Source of the DNA: Tetraselmis striata
Taxonomy: Eukaryota > Chlorophyta > Chlorodendrophyceae > Chlorodendrales > Chlorodendraceae
NCBI GenBank assembly: GCA_006384855.1
Contig: VCJN01001983.1
Span: 89,058-153,057 of the forward strand
DNA length: 64,000 nucleotides
Direction of reading: 5' to 3'
In this document: positions 35,520 through 47,604 of the stretch, piece after piece
Position numbering within the stretch: position 1 is the first letter of the stretch
Layout of the letters: each line of letters begins with the position of its first letter
Notes under the pieces: model-generated
Database searches by the model: none
What the model saw: only the letters and a program-made list of their open reading frames with translations
Told to the model about the DNA's origin: nothing
Made by a program: the position numbers and the translations under genes

Positions 35520-35880
35520 CCCCAAAATTGCTCGCTACCAGTGGCGAGTAGCGAGTACCAGTAGCAGGCTCCACCAGATTATAGTACTTAGTAGTACATG
35601 TCAGCAGATAAGCGCTTGTGACGACTAGCGAGTACCATTTTTTTTCCATTACCAGCAGCGAGTAGCGAGCACCAGTACCATTACCTCCCAACCGTGAGAT
35701 CGTAATCGGACGGCTGTGTTATTAAGAACCGTGGGCGGGCGGGCGGGTGGATTATAGTACTTAGTATTACATGCCAGCAGATAAGCGCTTTAGTCATGCA
35801 CCTATAGGCCCGATCCGCAGTATACGGGTACCCGTACGGCAATAAAGCTCACCGCCGAAAAATCGACGCTTCGCTGCATG
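35520..35880 (+). repeat. Dispersed repeat, part 2 (inverted copy at 61.3-61.7 kb)
   Basis: Rich in GCGAGTAGCGAGTACCAGTA words, then CCGTGAGATCGTAATCGGAC, a CGGG tract and CACCGCCGAAAAATCGACGC. All of these recur in the same order on the opposite strand at 61325-61760. Confidence 0.7.
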
Positions 35881-36040
35881 ACCGTAGGGGTGGGCAGGTG
35901 GGAAGAAAAATCTCGTCGCACGTCGCCGTCGGTCGTCGAAAGCTGTTGAGGGTCGAGATACACGCGGGTTGAAGCCTCTGGCAGGCGTCGAGCACGGGGC
36001 AAGACGTCGAACCAAAGGAGAAGGCCCAAAAACCTTTCGG

Positions 36041-36513
36041 AGGGAGATTACTGAAGTGATGGCTGAGTGGCACTGTCACTATAGTGGAAAAGTCGGCGAG
36101 AGTCGGCACGCATGCGTCGAGTCACGTCGAGTGCCAACAAGCAAGGTGCACGCTGGAAAAGCAAAGGGTTGCTGTGAGCCGTGGGCGATGGACGAAAGGT
36201 AGTCGCTGTCGCCGTGGTGATGGCTGAGTGGCACTGTCACGAGAGAAGGGTGAGTCGGAACATTTCTGGGAAGAGCAGTTGACTGAATTTACAGGAGCCG
36301 AGGCAGACAATATATGCCAGTCGGCTATGTGTCGACTAAGGTAGACACCGCTCCATCAAACAAGACAATCTGGCCAAAAAGTCTAAGTGCCGTACTCTGG
36401 CAGCATCTGGGTGTCGTGCATCTTAGGCACATGTACGGCAGTAGCACTTCATAATGCGGGTTTCATAGAAAGAAAATGCGGATTCATGGTACCGGGAAAC
36501 CATGGGTCCAACA
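36041..36513 (-). repeat. Probable 5' LTR (or solo LTR) of the Copia family
   Basis: Direct repeat of 29111-29586. It begins TGTTGGACC in element orientation. Its distance from Gag (1.8 kb) leaves open that it is a separate solo LTR. Confidence 0.6.
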
Positions 36514-36955
36514 CGCTGTATAAGCGTGCGGTACATAAGCTCATAGTATGGTTGTAAACTGTGTGAGGTACTTAGTCGCACGTGCACCCGCGCCCTCTAA
36601 GTCCGCGCGAAGTGCGCGCACCGTGGTTTGCGCGCGGCGGGTCCGCCTCATGACGAGGAAATGTGCCGACGGCAAATCGAACCTGCGCACGGGCATGCGC
36701 GCATGCAAAGAGTAGCTCGCCGCTTAAACGCGTAGGCTTAAGCCAAAAAGGGAAAATCACGTTTTGTTATACATACCCGGTACCGAACGGCTCGTTGTAC
36801 TGCGTGGGGCACCGATTTAAAGTTGGGCTTTTAAAAGCCCGTTCATCACTTTTGACGCATGTAGTGGGATGGGGTGTTACACTTGTTGGCTAGCTTTAGG
36901 TAGCTTTGAGTGCGCGCTATATGCATGACATACATCGTGCTATAATGATAGTTTT
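36514..36955. other. Spacer, no gene recognised
   Basis: Includes a CACTTTTGACGC block near 36846 found inverted near 28640. No convincing ORF. Confidence 0.4.
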
Positions 36956-37267
36956 GTCATTGGCGGGACAAAATATTTCTGTCATCAACGGGACGAAATA
37001 GTTTTGTAATCAACGGGACGAAATAAATCTGTCATCATCAGCGGGACGAAATAGTTATGTCATGAATGGGACGAAATAGTTCTGTCATCAGCGGGACGAA
37101 ATAGTAGTTCTGCCATTAGCGTGACAAAATCGATCTCTCAGCAGTGGACAGTGGAGCAGTGGAAATGGTTATGTCATCAGCGGGACGAAATAGTCTCGTC
37201 ATCAGTAGAACGAAATAGTTCTATCATCAGCGGGACGAAATAGCTATGTCATCAGCGAAACGAATTG
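36956..37267 (+). repeat. Tandem array of about eleven 25-bp units
   Basis: Units follow the pattern GTCATCAGCGGGACGAAATAGTTCT with point changes and small indels, and one degenerate stretch in the middle (about 37125-37165). There are no unique spacers between units. Confidence 0.9.
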
Positions 37268-37269
37268 GA

Positions 37270-40200
37270 AGGAAAACGTCTGGAAGGCGAGCATTTGTCG
37301 TGGGTATGAACAAGTGACCAAGTCGGTCAAGCTCGACCCACCGAAGCTCGTTCGACCTGGAGGTTTTGTCGTATGGAAAGACACACTCATTTCTGACCTC
37401 AACATCGAACTGCCCGAGGTGAGTGATCAGCTCGTTTTGATCGATTTGACAGGCCGAGCAATTGACGTGCCGCTCCTTGGTTAATTATACAATCTACTTG
37501 TGCAACTGACTCATCAACATGCTGATCGATGCAAGTGCCGAGTTACGACTGCTCAAGGACTCACCAGCTACAAACCGAGGAGCTCTCGCATTTCTATTGT
37601 ACACCATAAGGGGCGCGTCCGACATCCTAGAGTTCCGTGGTAAATGCAATTATACTACGCGATGTGTGTTTATCAATAATGCATCCGTGGGGCCAAGTGT
37701 ATGACGTAATATATACTTATCCATGAAGATATGCATATCACTAAGCACGCCGAAGTTTCTGCCGACACCCTCGGAAGTTCCGATGCATATGCACTACGCC
37801 CATCGGGCTTCCTACCTAGATCATAAGGCTCCCATCACTTTTCTCTCTCGCCCCCCCTACTCCTCAGCAAAAACTCAACCAACCGACATGCTCGTCGTCT
37901 AAAGTTGTCGGCACAACTCGCACGATAATGGCAATAAAGCACGTTGCTTAAGGATAGAGAGGCTGGGCTAGTCAAGCTGCGGAAGCATGGCGGAAAAGTT
38001 GCTAAAACGAGGGCGATGGGCCGCAGCGAGAACCCTTTGAAACTGCATGCCGCTTTGTAGATTTGGCTGCCGAGAGCGAAGTAAAGCTCGCGTCGTTCGA
38101 CACTTTCCGCCGGACTTGGAAGGAAGAGTTCCCGTATGTCACCACGCCAAAGGTAAAGCGATTTAGCAATTGTCCCATTTTTGCTGCGGGCAAAGCGCTT
38201 AGAGACCAAGCTCGCAAGATTTTCAAAAAGGACATGACGCCAGAGGAGCGTTAAGTGCACCGTCAACATCAGCAACTCGTGAGGCGTCAAGTCAAAGCCG
38301 AGCAGAAGGTCCACCTCGAGAGGGTGCGCCAAGAACGAAGGTATATGAACAACGCCGCCTTCCAATCGAGCCTTGGCGCTGAAAACTTATTCTTCTTCGA
38401 AATTGATAGCATGGACTCCGCAAAGACCATGCTGCCCCACTGAGTTCGCATCCCAAAGTCTGTGAAGCCCGACATGCTCATCAAGTATCACCTCACTTGT
38501 GTAAAGTACGGCTACCGCCCGGACGACATCTACTAATACACCAACACTATCCCCCATGATTCATCCACGACTTGCAATTTGATATGGATCACGATCATGA
38601 AGGTGAGCTCGTCGTTGTTGTCCTCCCGACTGCTGATTCGCCGTGGATGTCCAGTAGCCGTGGCCTGCTGAAATCTAACAAGTCAAGCGATGCAAAAAAT
38701 TCAACTCCGTGGCAAAACGATTCCGTACATCAGAATCCGGATGGACAACACCGTCAAGGAGCGTGGCGGCGCTCTGCAATTGGCTTGTGTCTATTGGCAT
38801 CTGCGACGTCATCCATTTGGTCTTCCTGCGTGTCGGGCACACTCATGAGCGGGTTGACAAGATCTTCAACCGCATCAGTCTTGCGCTATCTCGCAGCTCC
38901 GCCTACACAATCGTGGCTTTTCTTGACTTGGTTGCGAAGGCATTCTCGCCTCATTCCGGAGATTGCAGAGCTCTCATTCTCCCTCGACTTCTCCGAGTGG
39001 TTAAGGCCCCATTTCCAAGACCACATCCAAGACACCAGCAAGCCGCACAAATTCGAGTTCAGGAGTGATGACGCCGCCGCGTGTGGCGGCTCGTTGCGCA
39101 CCGCCTTGTGGTCCAACACACCGCTTTCCGAGCCCGTGCAGATCTTGAAGAGCGCGCCAACTGGGACGCCCGAGATTGGTGCGGGCTGGCCCCTTTTTTA
39201 CGCTCTTTGCGACAAGAAGAAGCCCGACGCGCTTAAGGTCCAGAGGTACTTGGATGACTTCAAGAAGGCCGGGTCGTACATCACAGACCTAACGGTCCAG
39301 TGGCACTTCTCCCCAATCGAGCGCGAGAGCTGAAAGAACCTGCTTGACGACGTGCATGAGATGCAGACTGCTCCTTCGACAACTTTCTCCGGGTTGAGGA
39401 AGTTCAGAGGATAGAGGAAGTTGGCGACTTCTTGCGCGCGCACGGGCAGACCGCACCCGCTGAGGCACATCACACGACGGCTAATAACGCCGACCTCAAC
39501 AATGCTGAAGCCGCTCGCGTTGAAGCCGAGGTTCAAGCTAAAGTGCTTCAAGATGGATAGCGCCTTCCAGGGAGTTCACGCCGGCGCCAAGGGGAAGCTT
39601 CATGCCAACACATCGCCCAATGATGCGAAGGGCAAATACCTCGTTGCAATCGACGTCTCCGATGCCAGTCCCATTGTTTGTCATTTTTGTCCTTTACGGG
39701 ACAAAACAACTTGGTGCATCTGCCTTCATTGTCATTTTGTTCCAGTTGGGACAAAAATGGTATGGCGTCTCGCTCGGAACTGACATAGCTCGCGGTCTTG
39801 GCCATCGTTTGGTGCATGAGGAGGACAAGTGTCCTAAAATTCTTGGTGATTGGGAGTCGAGATTTGTCATCGGGCTTGTGAAGTCGCGCGAGACTACGAA
39901 GACATGTTGACCGTGGCCGTTTACGAGCCCTTCCATGCCGATGCAAAGGACAAACCTCTCATGCCCATGTGGTTGTACGCGCAGACAAGAGAAGGGAAGA
40001 GCCCGGGTGAACAAGATGGGAGAAATGTGTGGCGCTTCCGCGGAAGCTCGTTGAAGTCGTCCCTCTGTCGTACGCGAAGGCCATCTACGACGCGTCGGGA
40101 AGTCGCGAGGTGTTCAACGAGGACGGCACCATGGTCAGAAAGAAGTGTTACGGTAAAAGCGTCCGAGTCGTGAAGACATACGCGCAAATAACTTTGTGGC

Positions 40201-40334
40201 AAATCAGTCAGCCACGAAACGATTGCGCCCACGTCATGTCAACCACCCTAGCGCAACGCAAACCCGGCGGAGTCGTCAAGTTTAACGCAGCAACGAAGAA
40301 GGCCTTGCTTGAGTTGGGGATGCTCAACGCGTAA
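37270..40334 (+). pseudogene. Broken gene with a GHTHE-type (DUF7869-like) region
   Basis: Successive plus-strand fragments in changing frames read like one long protein: VKLDPPKLVRPGGFVVWKDT (about 37330), SFDTFRRTWKEEFPYVTTPK (38100), a stretch with KAEQKVHLERVRQERRYM (38300), then MDNTVKERGGALCNWLVSIG (38740) running into VGHTHERVDKIFNRISLALS (38840), and a C-terminal part (40029-40334) ending in LLELGMLNA. The pattern 'Q.DN...EN...L..LV..G....V...FL.VGHTHE..D' is known from a large family of uncharacterised, often transposon-linked eukaryotic proteins (DUF7869). Stops at 38254, 38443 and elsewhere show it is dead. The 25-bp array lies immediately upstream. Confidence 0.5.
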
Positions 40335-40905
40335 ACTAGTTTAGCAACGTCTAGTGGCTAGGCGGTGGATTTAATCACCACAATAAATATTGATTTGCCT
40401 CCACTTTGTCTCAATGCTCCATAACCAGCATTGAATATGTGTTGCGGTTGGTGTGCACCATGATGAATGCCGCCATGCACCCTAGGTCTACAAACCCAAG
40501 CTACACCACCCGTATGTCTGAAGAACTGATAGTAGCCCCGGGAATTAAGGTATACCCAAACCCTACGGTGCAAAATGAAATCCGCCGTCCAAAATGGGTT
40601 AATTTTCTGTTCAGGTCGGCTCAAGCTGCAGTGAGCCAGTTCCTTGATGGCAATACTTATCTAGCGCCTCTGCACACGCCGCTCCAATGGCGGGGGTGGC
40701 TGAGGTGCATGCCTGCACGGCGGCGCCCCTGAGCCCAGTCATGTGCCCTCAAACATATCCACCGCATCGTCCGCCCCGGGGGGCTCCCACTGTCCCACAA
40801 AGCATGGCCGCCACAGAGGCAAGCTAGGGAAGTCTGGGTCCATGCATGCATGCAAAAACCATGCGTACCTCCCGTAAGAGCTGCTGCCCGTATGCCCGCT
40901 CCGTG

Positions 40906-43900
40906 TCAGTGGTGCCACTGCCACCAGCCACGCACTTCACGTCCCGCACCTGCATACAACATAGGGCATGTGCATATGTTCTCACAGCCTAGGCAAAGTG
41001 CGTATGAGGGCAAGGAGGGGTGAAGCCCACTGTACGCTCCATCTAGAGCTCTTGAGTCCCGGGCGGTGCTGCCCTTGGCAGGATCTTGGGCTTTGACTCG
41101 GCAGGCCACATTGTGCATGTTCAGTTTCATCATCTCATCAAGCAAATGCATGTTGTACATCTACGCATAGGTCAGTAATCAATCAAAGCCCTCCTCCCGC
41201 TGCTTCTTGATGGACTCGTCGAGACGCCGGCACTCCTCACAGTTAGCAGGAGCGTCGGACTCCTTGCAGTCCCTCAAGTAGTGGATGACCGCTCATTGCA
41301 ACATATACCACATGACTGCCATATGTTGATGCTCTACGCTGTCAAACATATCCATGCATGAGTTGCCACGCATGCCACGTACTCAGTAGGCAACACACAC
41401 CTACACCGGAGCTGGCTATGTTATTCCTAGCAATAGCAACGATGGGCCCTCACCCAAAGACCAGCACTGTCACAGTCTCCGCGAAGTGCGGGAAGTCCTC
41501 GCATGTCCAGTTGGCACACACCACACCGCTAGAGCCGGTTGACGGCAGCGTCGGCCGGACTGGCCTGCGAAAGTCATTGGTCAGGGCGACCAGCGCCATC
41601 CGCCTATTCACTTTCTTCATCTTGTAGGTGTCGCATATCCTGTGAGGGCACACACATTTCAGCAACGCCCCTTTCAGCGGGAACCACGGGCAAGCATCAA
41701 CATCGATGTAAAAGGTCACTAACCTTCAGGGTGCCGTCATACTCCCAACAGTCCTTCACTACCCCATGCAGTAGTGCATTTGCTATCGGCAGCGGCCAGA
41801 AGTCAACATAGTTTATATACGGCAGCCAGCGCGAAAATGGAGACATGCCTAGATAGAGTGCCGGCTATCGCCTGCACGATGCGCCTTGCGCCAGCCTCCA
41901 CTCCGAGGAATCGCATATCTGCGCTAAACAGCTGCAGGTGGGCATCCCCGCAGTAGGCAGTGCTGGGTTCATAGTCATCGTCAACAATCTTTTCCTGCGC
42001 GGCGTCCACAACCACCATGTGCTCACCGTATGTATAGCCGTCGCAGAAAGGAGCGCCTGGGCGGCAGACTCCCAATTTGTACTTGCCTGCACTCGAAGTC
42101 GCCCATGCATGGTCAGCATCATCCATAGCAATAGCACACTATATGTGTGCAGACACAAAACGCATGCACAGTCAAACCTTTTTCTTGTCCCTGCCCTCTC
42201 TACTATGTAGCAAACAGTAGGAGCAGTCATACCCTTTTTCTTGTCCTTGCCCTTTCTACTCTGTAGCAAACAGTAAGAGGAGTCATACATTTTCTTGTCC
42301 ATGCCCTCTCTACTTTGTAGCAAACAGTAGGAGCAGCTGTGCCACGATGTAACTCCACTACGCTTCATAGCCTTGAAGCGTCCAGGCATGTGAACATGCA
42401 AACATGCCGAACGCGCAGCAAACACACAAGGGCGCAAGCGGTAGCGCTTGCGCAAATACAAACTTATGGGAATCAGGGAATGGCTTACCGTGCGGAAACG
42501 ACTTTGCAGAGTAGGAAGTCCACTGCCAAATGGTGGTGCGACGTCGGACTGGCGGGATTGTCGAAGGGATGACTTGTGCGGATGCGCCCGTCGTCGTGCT
42601 TCGGTAGTCTAGCAGTCATCATCGCCGCTACAGGGTTTTGGCACCGGCGGTACTACCAGAAATAGCAGTCGTCGCTACCACATATGTTAAACCCGGCGGT
42701 ATACGGGTCCCAATTATGTGAACCTCCAAGGTCGCCACATCGTGCATGTCAGTGTTATATGCAAGCAGCAGCCAATCGCATGCCAACAATGTTGACAATG
42801 GGTGCACACCTGATGCTGCAAATCACGGTGCGCTTTGGACTTCTTGCCAACGTTGTCAGTCACCTCATACACGTCATGAACAGTCATTGCGCCCTCCGCG
42901 CTCTACGTTCTGGCAATTGCCTCGAGTGTCTCCTCCACATGTATGTCATTGTGCTTTGGTGCAAAGGGCCATGGGATGATGATAAATAAAACCTTCCAGT
43001 TGCGCTTCACCCCGCCCCCCTGATTTGGTGATGGCATGTCTTGACACCTGCAATACTAGGTCACACCGCACAGCAAGTCAAATCCATCCAACTAGAATTA
43101 TAGTCATATATCTCATAGCATGTAACAACATTGGGGTACGAACCTGCTGCCAGATATCCAGCAAGAATATATTTTGCTGTAGTGCAACTCCATCCCAGCT
43201 CCACATAATTCATACACCCCGTTGTCTTTGCGATGAAACTGCCCGTTGGTGGCAGCATCCATGGCCTTGCAGGCGTCAGAGTTCCAAAACCTATTGATGG
43301 ATTGGTCTCTACATGTGCCTCTGCGCAGAGCCCATTCTTCGTCCCAAAAGAATTGCTTCAACATCTGCAGCGTGTTTCGTGCAACATCAACAAAAACTCA
43401 AGCTTTGCGCTGACACAGCTGTCGAGTGGAGGGAAACGGAAGGGGGGGGGGGGCATCATCTCACATGTGTGTAAGTTGTAGTAAAACTTGAGGCGTGGCG
43501 GGGTTCGGGCGGTGGCGCAATGACTCGGGTGTCCAACGTGTCAAATTGCAGCGAGGGCAGCGGTCGTCGTAAATGCGGTCATCATTCAAGGAGTGGTCGT
43601 ACCGATGCTCGTAGCAGTGTACGATATACTTCTTGACGTCCGGAACGTTCCGACACCGCTCCACATGGTACCACGTCTCGGTAAGCTCCGACCCGTCCTT
43701 CGGTAGCATATGTTTCTTCAGCATCTTCGACATCAACCTCTCGAACGCCGCCGTCTTGATGTTGTGCTTCAGCTTACTTTCACTCGCAGAGATTAAGCGC
43801 AGCCTCCATCATGGTGGCCTCGGCACCGGCGTACAATTGACGCCGCATGTTGCGAAGGGCATCGAGGAGCAAGTGTTAGCAACGGACTAGTAGGCAGCAC

Positions 43901-44839
43901 ACAGGGGAGAGGGCGAGTCGAAACGATACATGGTCACCTCTTCCCGTCGTCGTACTTCCCTCGAGCGCTGCCGGTCTCGGTACTGAAGTCAAACCTCGCG
44001 CAAGCGTCTCCTTCGCCATCGCTGTCACTGCGGATGTCGTCAGAGGGGTTGCCTTCCACAACTCCCGCGACAATGCCTTCGGAGTCGCCGTCGGCGTCGA
44101 GAAGTTTGCCTAGCTCCTATCATGTGCACATGCGCGCAAGCATCTTAGCGAATGCGCGTGTAATAAGGAAGGAAAGCAAATCATTGTTTGCGGGTTGCCA
44201 GTTCGAATCATCTCTCACCAATACCTAAACTACTATGGGGCATCAACGCGGGCAAGCACCCCCCGAAAGCACCGCCGGTGGGTGCGAAAGGGGCGCACAG
44301 CCGGTAGGGCGTCAATGGCGCCCTGAGGCAACCCGCGAGTAAAGTCACCCGGTTGCTTTGTAGTAGAACAAAAAATTAGTAAATTCTTTAGAATGAGTTT
44401 GAGCTTCTTTAGATTTATGGAGGTTTTTTTGAAGAAACAGGTATAGCCGTTGTATCTCCGACTCATTTAGTTCTTCCGAGTCGTCGTCGTCGTAAATCAC
44501 CTTCATCACCAGCTCCCTATCCGCCGGCGACGGTATCTATGTACCCGACTCGTCCCGCGTCTCGGTCTGACCCGGTCCGGACGGAGCAGAGGCGTGACGG
44601 CCGTACGGTGCAGCAGCTACCGAGGGGCGCCAACACAACCGCCTGCGACATGCGTGGCGGTGGGCGGAGGCGGCTCGGCGCACGCCCCCTCTGTGCGTGT
44701 CGTAGAACCGAATCCTCGTGAAGCAGGCGCAACCTGCGCGGCAGCGGATTCTCTTGGTCACCGGTTCCGGAATCCCCTCGGCAGCGGTCCAACCCTCCTT
44801 GCCCGTAGGAATACGGCGCTTGGAGTTGCGATGCCCCAT
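40906..44839 (-). pseudogene. Possible decayed transposase, many fragments
   Basis: Minus-strand fragments share orientation over 4 kb. They start with MGHRNSKRRIPTGKEGW (44839), then SEIQ/RRYNGYTCFFKK-like and TWYHVERCRNVPDVKKY followed by YDDRCPRCNLTRWT (43736-43560), a C-x2-C motif placed like the N-terminal zinc site of CACTA/tnp2-type transposases. An RFWNSDACKAMDAATNGQFH segment follows (43310). Further fragments (42126-41803, 41719-41450, 41160-40906) have no recognisable motif. The family call is a guess. Confidence 0.3.
42177..42335. repeat. Tandem repeat, three copies of about 57 bp
   Basis: Units begin TTTTTCTTGTCC and end GTAGCAAACAGTAGGAGCAG, with small differences between copies. 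Confidence 0.85.
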
Positions 44840-45281
44840 GGCACACCACTACTCGGCGCCGGCGGCTCGCAGCGGCGGGTGTCGGTAGGGGCTAGTCACT
44901 GGCGCTCCGGCTGCTGCGATGCATGGTCCGCACGACTACAACTTAGCCGGCTTGAGACCTACGGTACCGTTGGCCATTGCGTCGTCACGGAGCTTGTGAG
45001 GGGTTAAACTACAACTACACTGTGGCGAAACCCGAAGCGATTACTGGTACACTACGCGCGAGGCGCGATGTGGGTCCCATGTACTATGGGGATGGCACAA
45101 CATGCTACTGGTAGCATATTACGGAACGCAGGCGAGCCGGGGACGTCATTGCGACTACTGAGCCTAGCCGTAAAGGGGCGATAGCACGGTAGATACGGGG
45201 ATTACACGCCCATTCCTGGAAATATCGCGATTACGTGCCATTACAGTGAATTTACGAGACAGTCCGGGAGGCTAGTGCATA
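44840..45281. other. No gene recognised
   Basis: Open frames are short and without recognisable content. Confidence 0.4.
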
Positions 45282-45596
45282 TTGTTATGCTGGCACAACA
45301 AGTACGGTGATTCGACACCCGCGAGGTTCATAATGCCCGATACCAAAGACCCGCAGCGTTTTTTCACCAATTTCACCCACGCGCATGTGCCGGCACGGCT
45401 GCGGTTTTCCCACAAGGGGGGCCTTCTGAACAAGTACCTGAAACCAATGGCTATCATGAGAAGAATCCTAGATTGGGCCCCGCCCGCACGCGGCTCAATC
45501 ATGAACGTCACCTGCGGGACGGGAACAATACCGGTAGGCCCATTGCCTGACCCAATCATGCCATTAACCGCCTCCGAGCTGACCCATTACTCGTGA
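45282..45596 (+). pseudogene. DNA methyltransferase-like fragment
   Basis: A 104-codon open frame contains KGGLLNKYLKPMAIMRRILD followed by MNVTCGTGTIP. This resembles the 'KP..LM..ii......G..VlDpF.GsGT' region (motif I, S-adenosylmethionine binding) of N6-adenine/N4-cytosine methyltransferases. No second catalytic motif (D/N-P-P-Y/W) was found nearby, so it is a fragment at best. It sits among mobile elements and may have belonged to one. Confidence 0.35.
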
Positions 45597-47604
45597 TGTT
45601 GCGTGTGCCGATTTGTGCTTGGCATGTCGCAGTTGCCGCAAGGGCGGGGAAACCCCCCGGAAACGCTCTTCATGTGGTATTGGTCGACAATATCAAGACT
45701 CAACCGGAAGGCGCGACCAAGCGCGTGGGCGCGTGGGAGCACAACCTGCACATTGAGTAGGACGACGAGACATGCTGTTACATCCCCCTTAGGACGTAGG
45801 CCGAATAGTCGTCTAGCCATAGATAGTCCTAAAGCAGGAGCCGAGTCTTAGGGCCCATTGCTGGATCGTTATTCCACACGGCCAGGAATAATGAGCAGAG
45901 ATTTGGGAAAAGTTATTCTTACAGTACCGGAAGCCGGTGACCTGGGTGACTGGCCTGGCGGTGGGTTTGCCGGCCTATTTATAATCGTTGGTTTCCGTCA
46001 TTCCGTGCGCTGTGTACAGATCCAATTTCCGCCACTTGTGTTGCGTGTAACTACTAGACTAATACTAAAATCGACGTGTGCGGTCCTAATCCGCGGCCCG
46101 TCGCTATTTTAGTCACATACTACTAAGTACAGACACGGTTCCTAGCACCTTCGTCTGTCCGCAGCACATTGATGTAATATTTATCTACTATTGCTATAGC
46201 AAATGCTATAGCGTTCTAGATGGTTCCAGTAGGTTATAGTACCTACTGCTAAGACACTCCTAAGGCAACGCTCCATCTCACGCTAGGTGCTGTCATCCGC
46301 TAGTAGCAGAAGTCACCAGCGTGTCCGACAGTCCTGGTGCTGCTGGTACGCAGGCGTATGTATAGGTTACTCGCACCCCATGTGGGTACTCGTAATACTG
46401 TCCTGCACTACTAGTCGCCTTGTAGTCGCTCGTACTGTCGCCTCGTCGTCCTCGTACCAACACTTCGCCTTCACTTGTACTCGCACTCGCAATGCTCATA
46501 CTCGTACTTCGCTTGGCTTGTAGTCGTTCTCGTCCGCCTCAGTCGCCAGTTCTTCGCTCCTTCGTCGGCTCCCACAGTACAAAGTACAACAGTGTAGAGT
46601 ACATAACACATGCGGCACACGATCGAGGACTTTCCAAGAAGAGATCGCGCACCGCTACTTGAAGGCACACCCGGACACTAACAAGACATGGGTTGACTCC
46701 CCTTTGCTCAAGCTGCCGGCCCATCTCAAAAAGGCTCAGGCTCCTCGAGACGAAGATGCATCCCCTTCCATAGCATGCGCCTCCAATTTAGCCTGAGCGT
46801 GGCCGAAAGCTTGAGCTGCAATTACATTATATGAGTTCCCTACTATGGTTAGATGGCATGCCATAAGAACAACTCGGTCTGGGCGGTGGAGAGCAGCAGA
46901 CTAGCACGTTGTAATCACTTTGAATTTGAATTTCAATCTTAACTGCAAATTACCCCAACTTGCGGTTGGAGGATTTGTGATTGGCCTCGCTTATCGCAAA
47001 CACTACATCGCGATATTTGCGACCGACCTAAATCGGGCCCACTGAGCTGCAAATCAAAATAACACATTGCGCACATGTTTTGCACAATTTACAAAACACC
47101 CGCAAATATGCGGGTATGAAACCAGACGAACATAACACAGCAAGTGGTCAATGTGACGAGACGCCGCCGTGACTACCGCCGCCTGCCCATTGCCCGCCCC
47201 CTCTCCGAAGCGCGGCGGGGGCACCCGACGCGATGCGCAGTCGCGAGCTCACCCCATCCCACCGCCCTACAAATTCACGATTGCCCGGCACGGGAGCCTG
47301 ATACTAGTTGTTATTGGCGATTGGTAGTGGTATGGAAGGACCTATTTGTCAGCAATAGTACAATGGGATGCCATGATGCCCAGGGTCCGGCCGATGGCGC
47401 CCGGCGCGGCACTGCGCCTCACCAGCCTCTCGGGCCGACAATGGGTTGCTCCCCACACCCACCGCCATCGCGCACATAGTATAGTACCCTGACGGGCCGA
47501 CGTACGTTTCTATTCACGCTCGGTGACTCACGGGTGGCGAAGGGGCTGGGAGATGGACACAGTGAGGGCGGAGACCGGAGTCTGCGGTTACGACCGAAAG
47601 CGGG
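45597..47604. other. No gene recognised; TAC/TAG-rich stretch
   Basis: 46120-46560 is a cryptic simple sequence rich in CTCGTAC, GTAGTCG and ACTCGTA words. The rest shows no supported gene. It may include the lost 5' half of the LINE. Confidence 0.4.

Larger units (their letters stand above)
29111..36513 (-). mobile_element. Decayed Ty1/Copia LTR retrotransposon
   Basis: Minus-strand order from 5' to 3': Gag (from 34201), zinc-knuckle remnant (about 33350), integrase (about 32300-31650), reverse transcriptase (31247-30297) and RNase H (30290-29594). Integrase before RT identifies the Copia type. Two direct repeats of about 475 bp, 29111-29586 and 36041-36513, lie outside and are the probable LTRs. 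Both begin TGT(C/T)GGACC in element orientation, and the inner edge of the 3' one is preceded by a purine tract (GGATGAGGAGGGG), as expected for a polypurine tract. The 1.8 kb between Gag and the 5' repeat includes sequence of another repeat family. I did not find a primer-binding site, a CA end to the LTRs or a target duplication. Confidence 0.75.

Noticed and set aside
36956..37267. CRISPR-like array
   Set aside because: Units are contiguous 25-bp repeats without unique spacers, the genome is eukaryotic and no cas-like genes are present.
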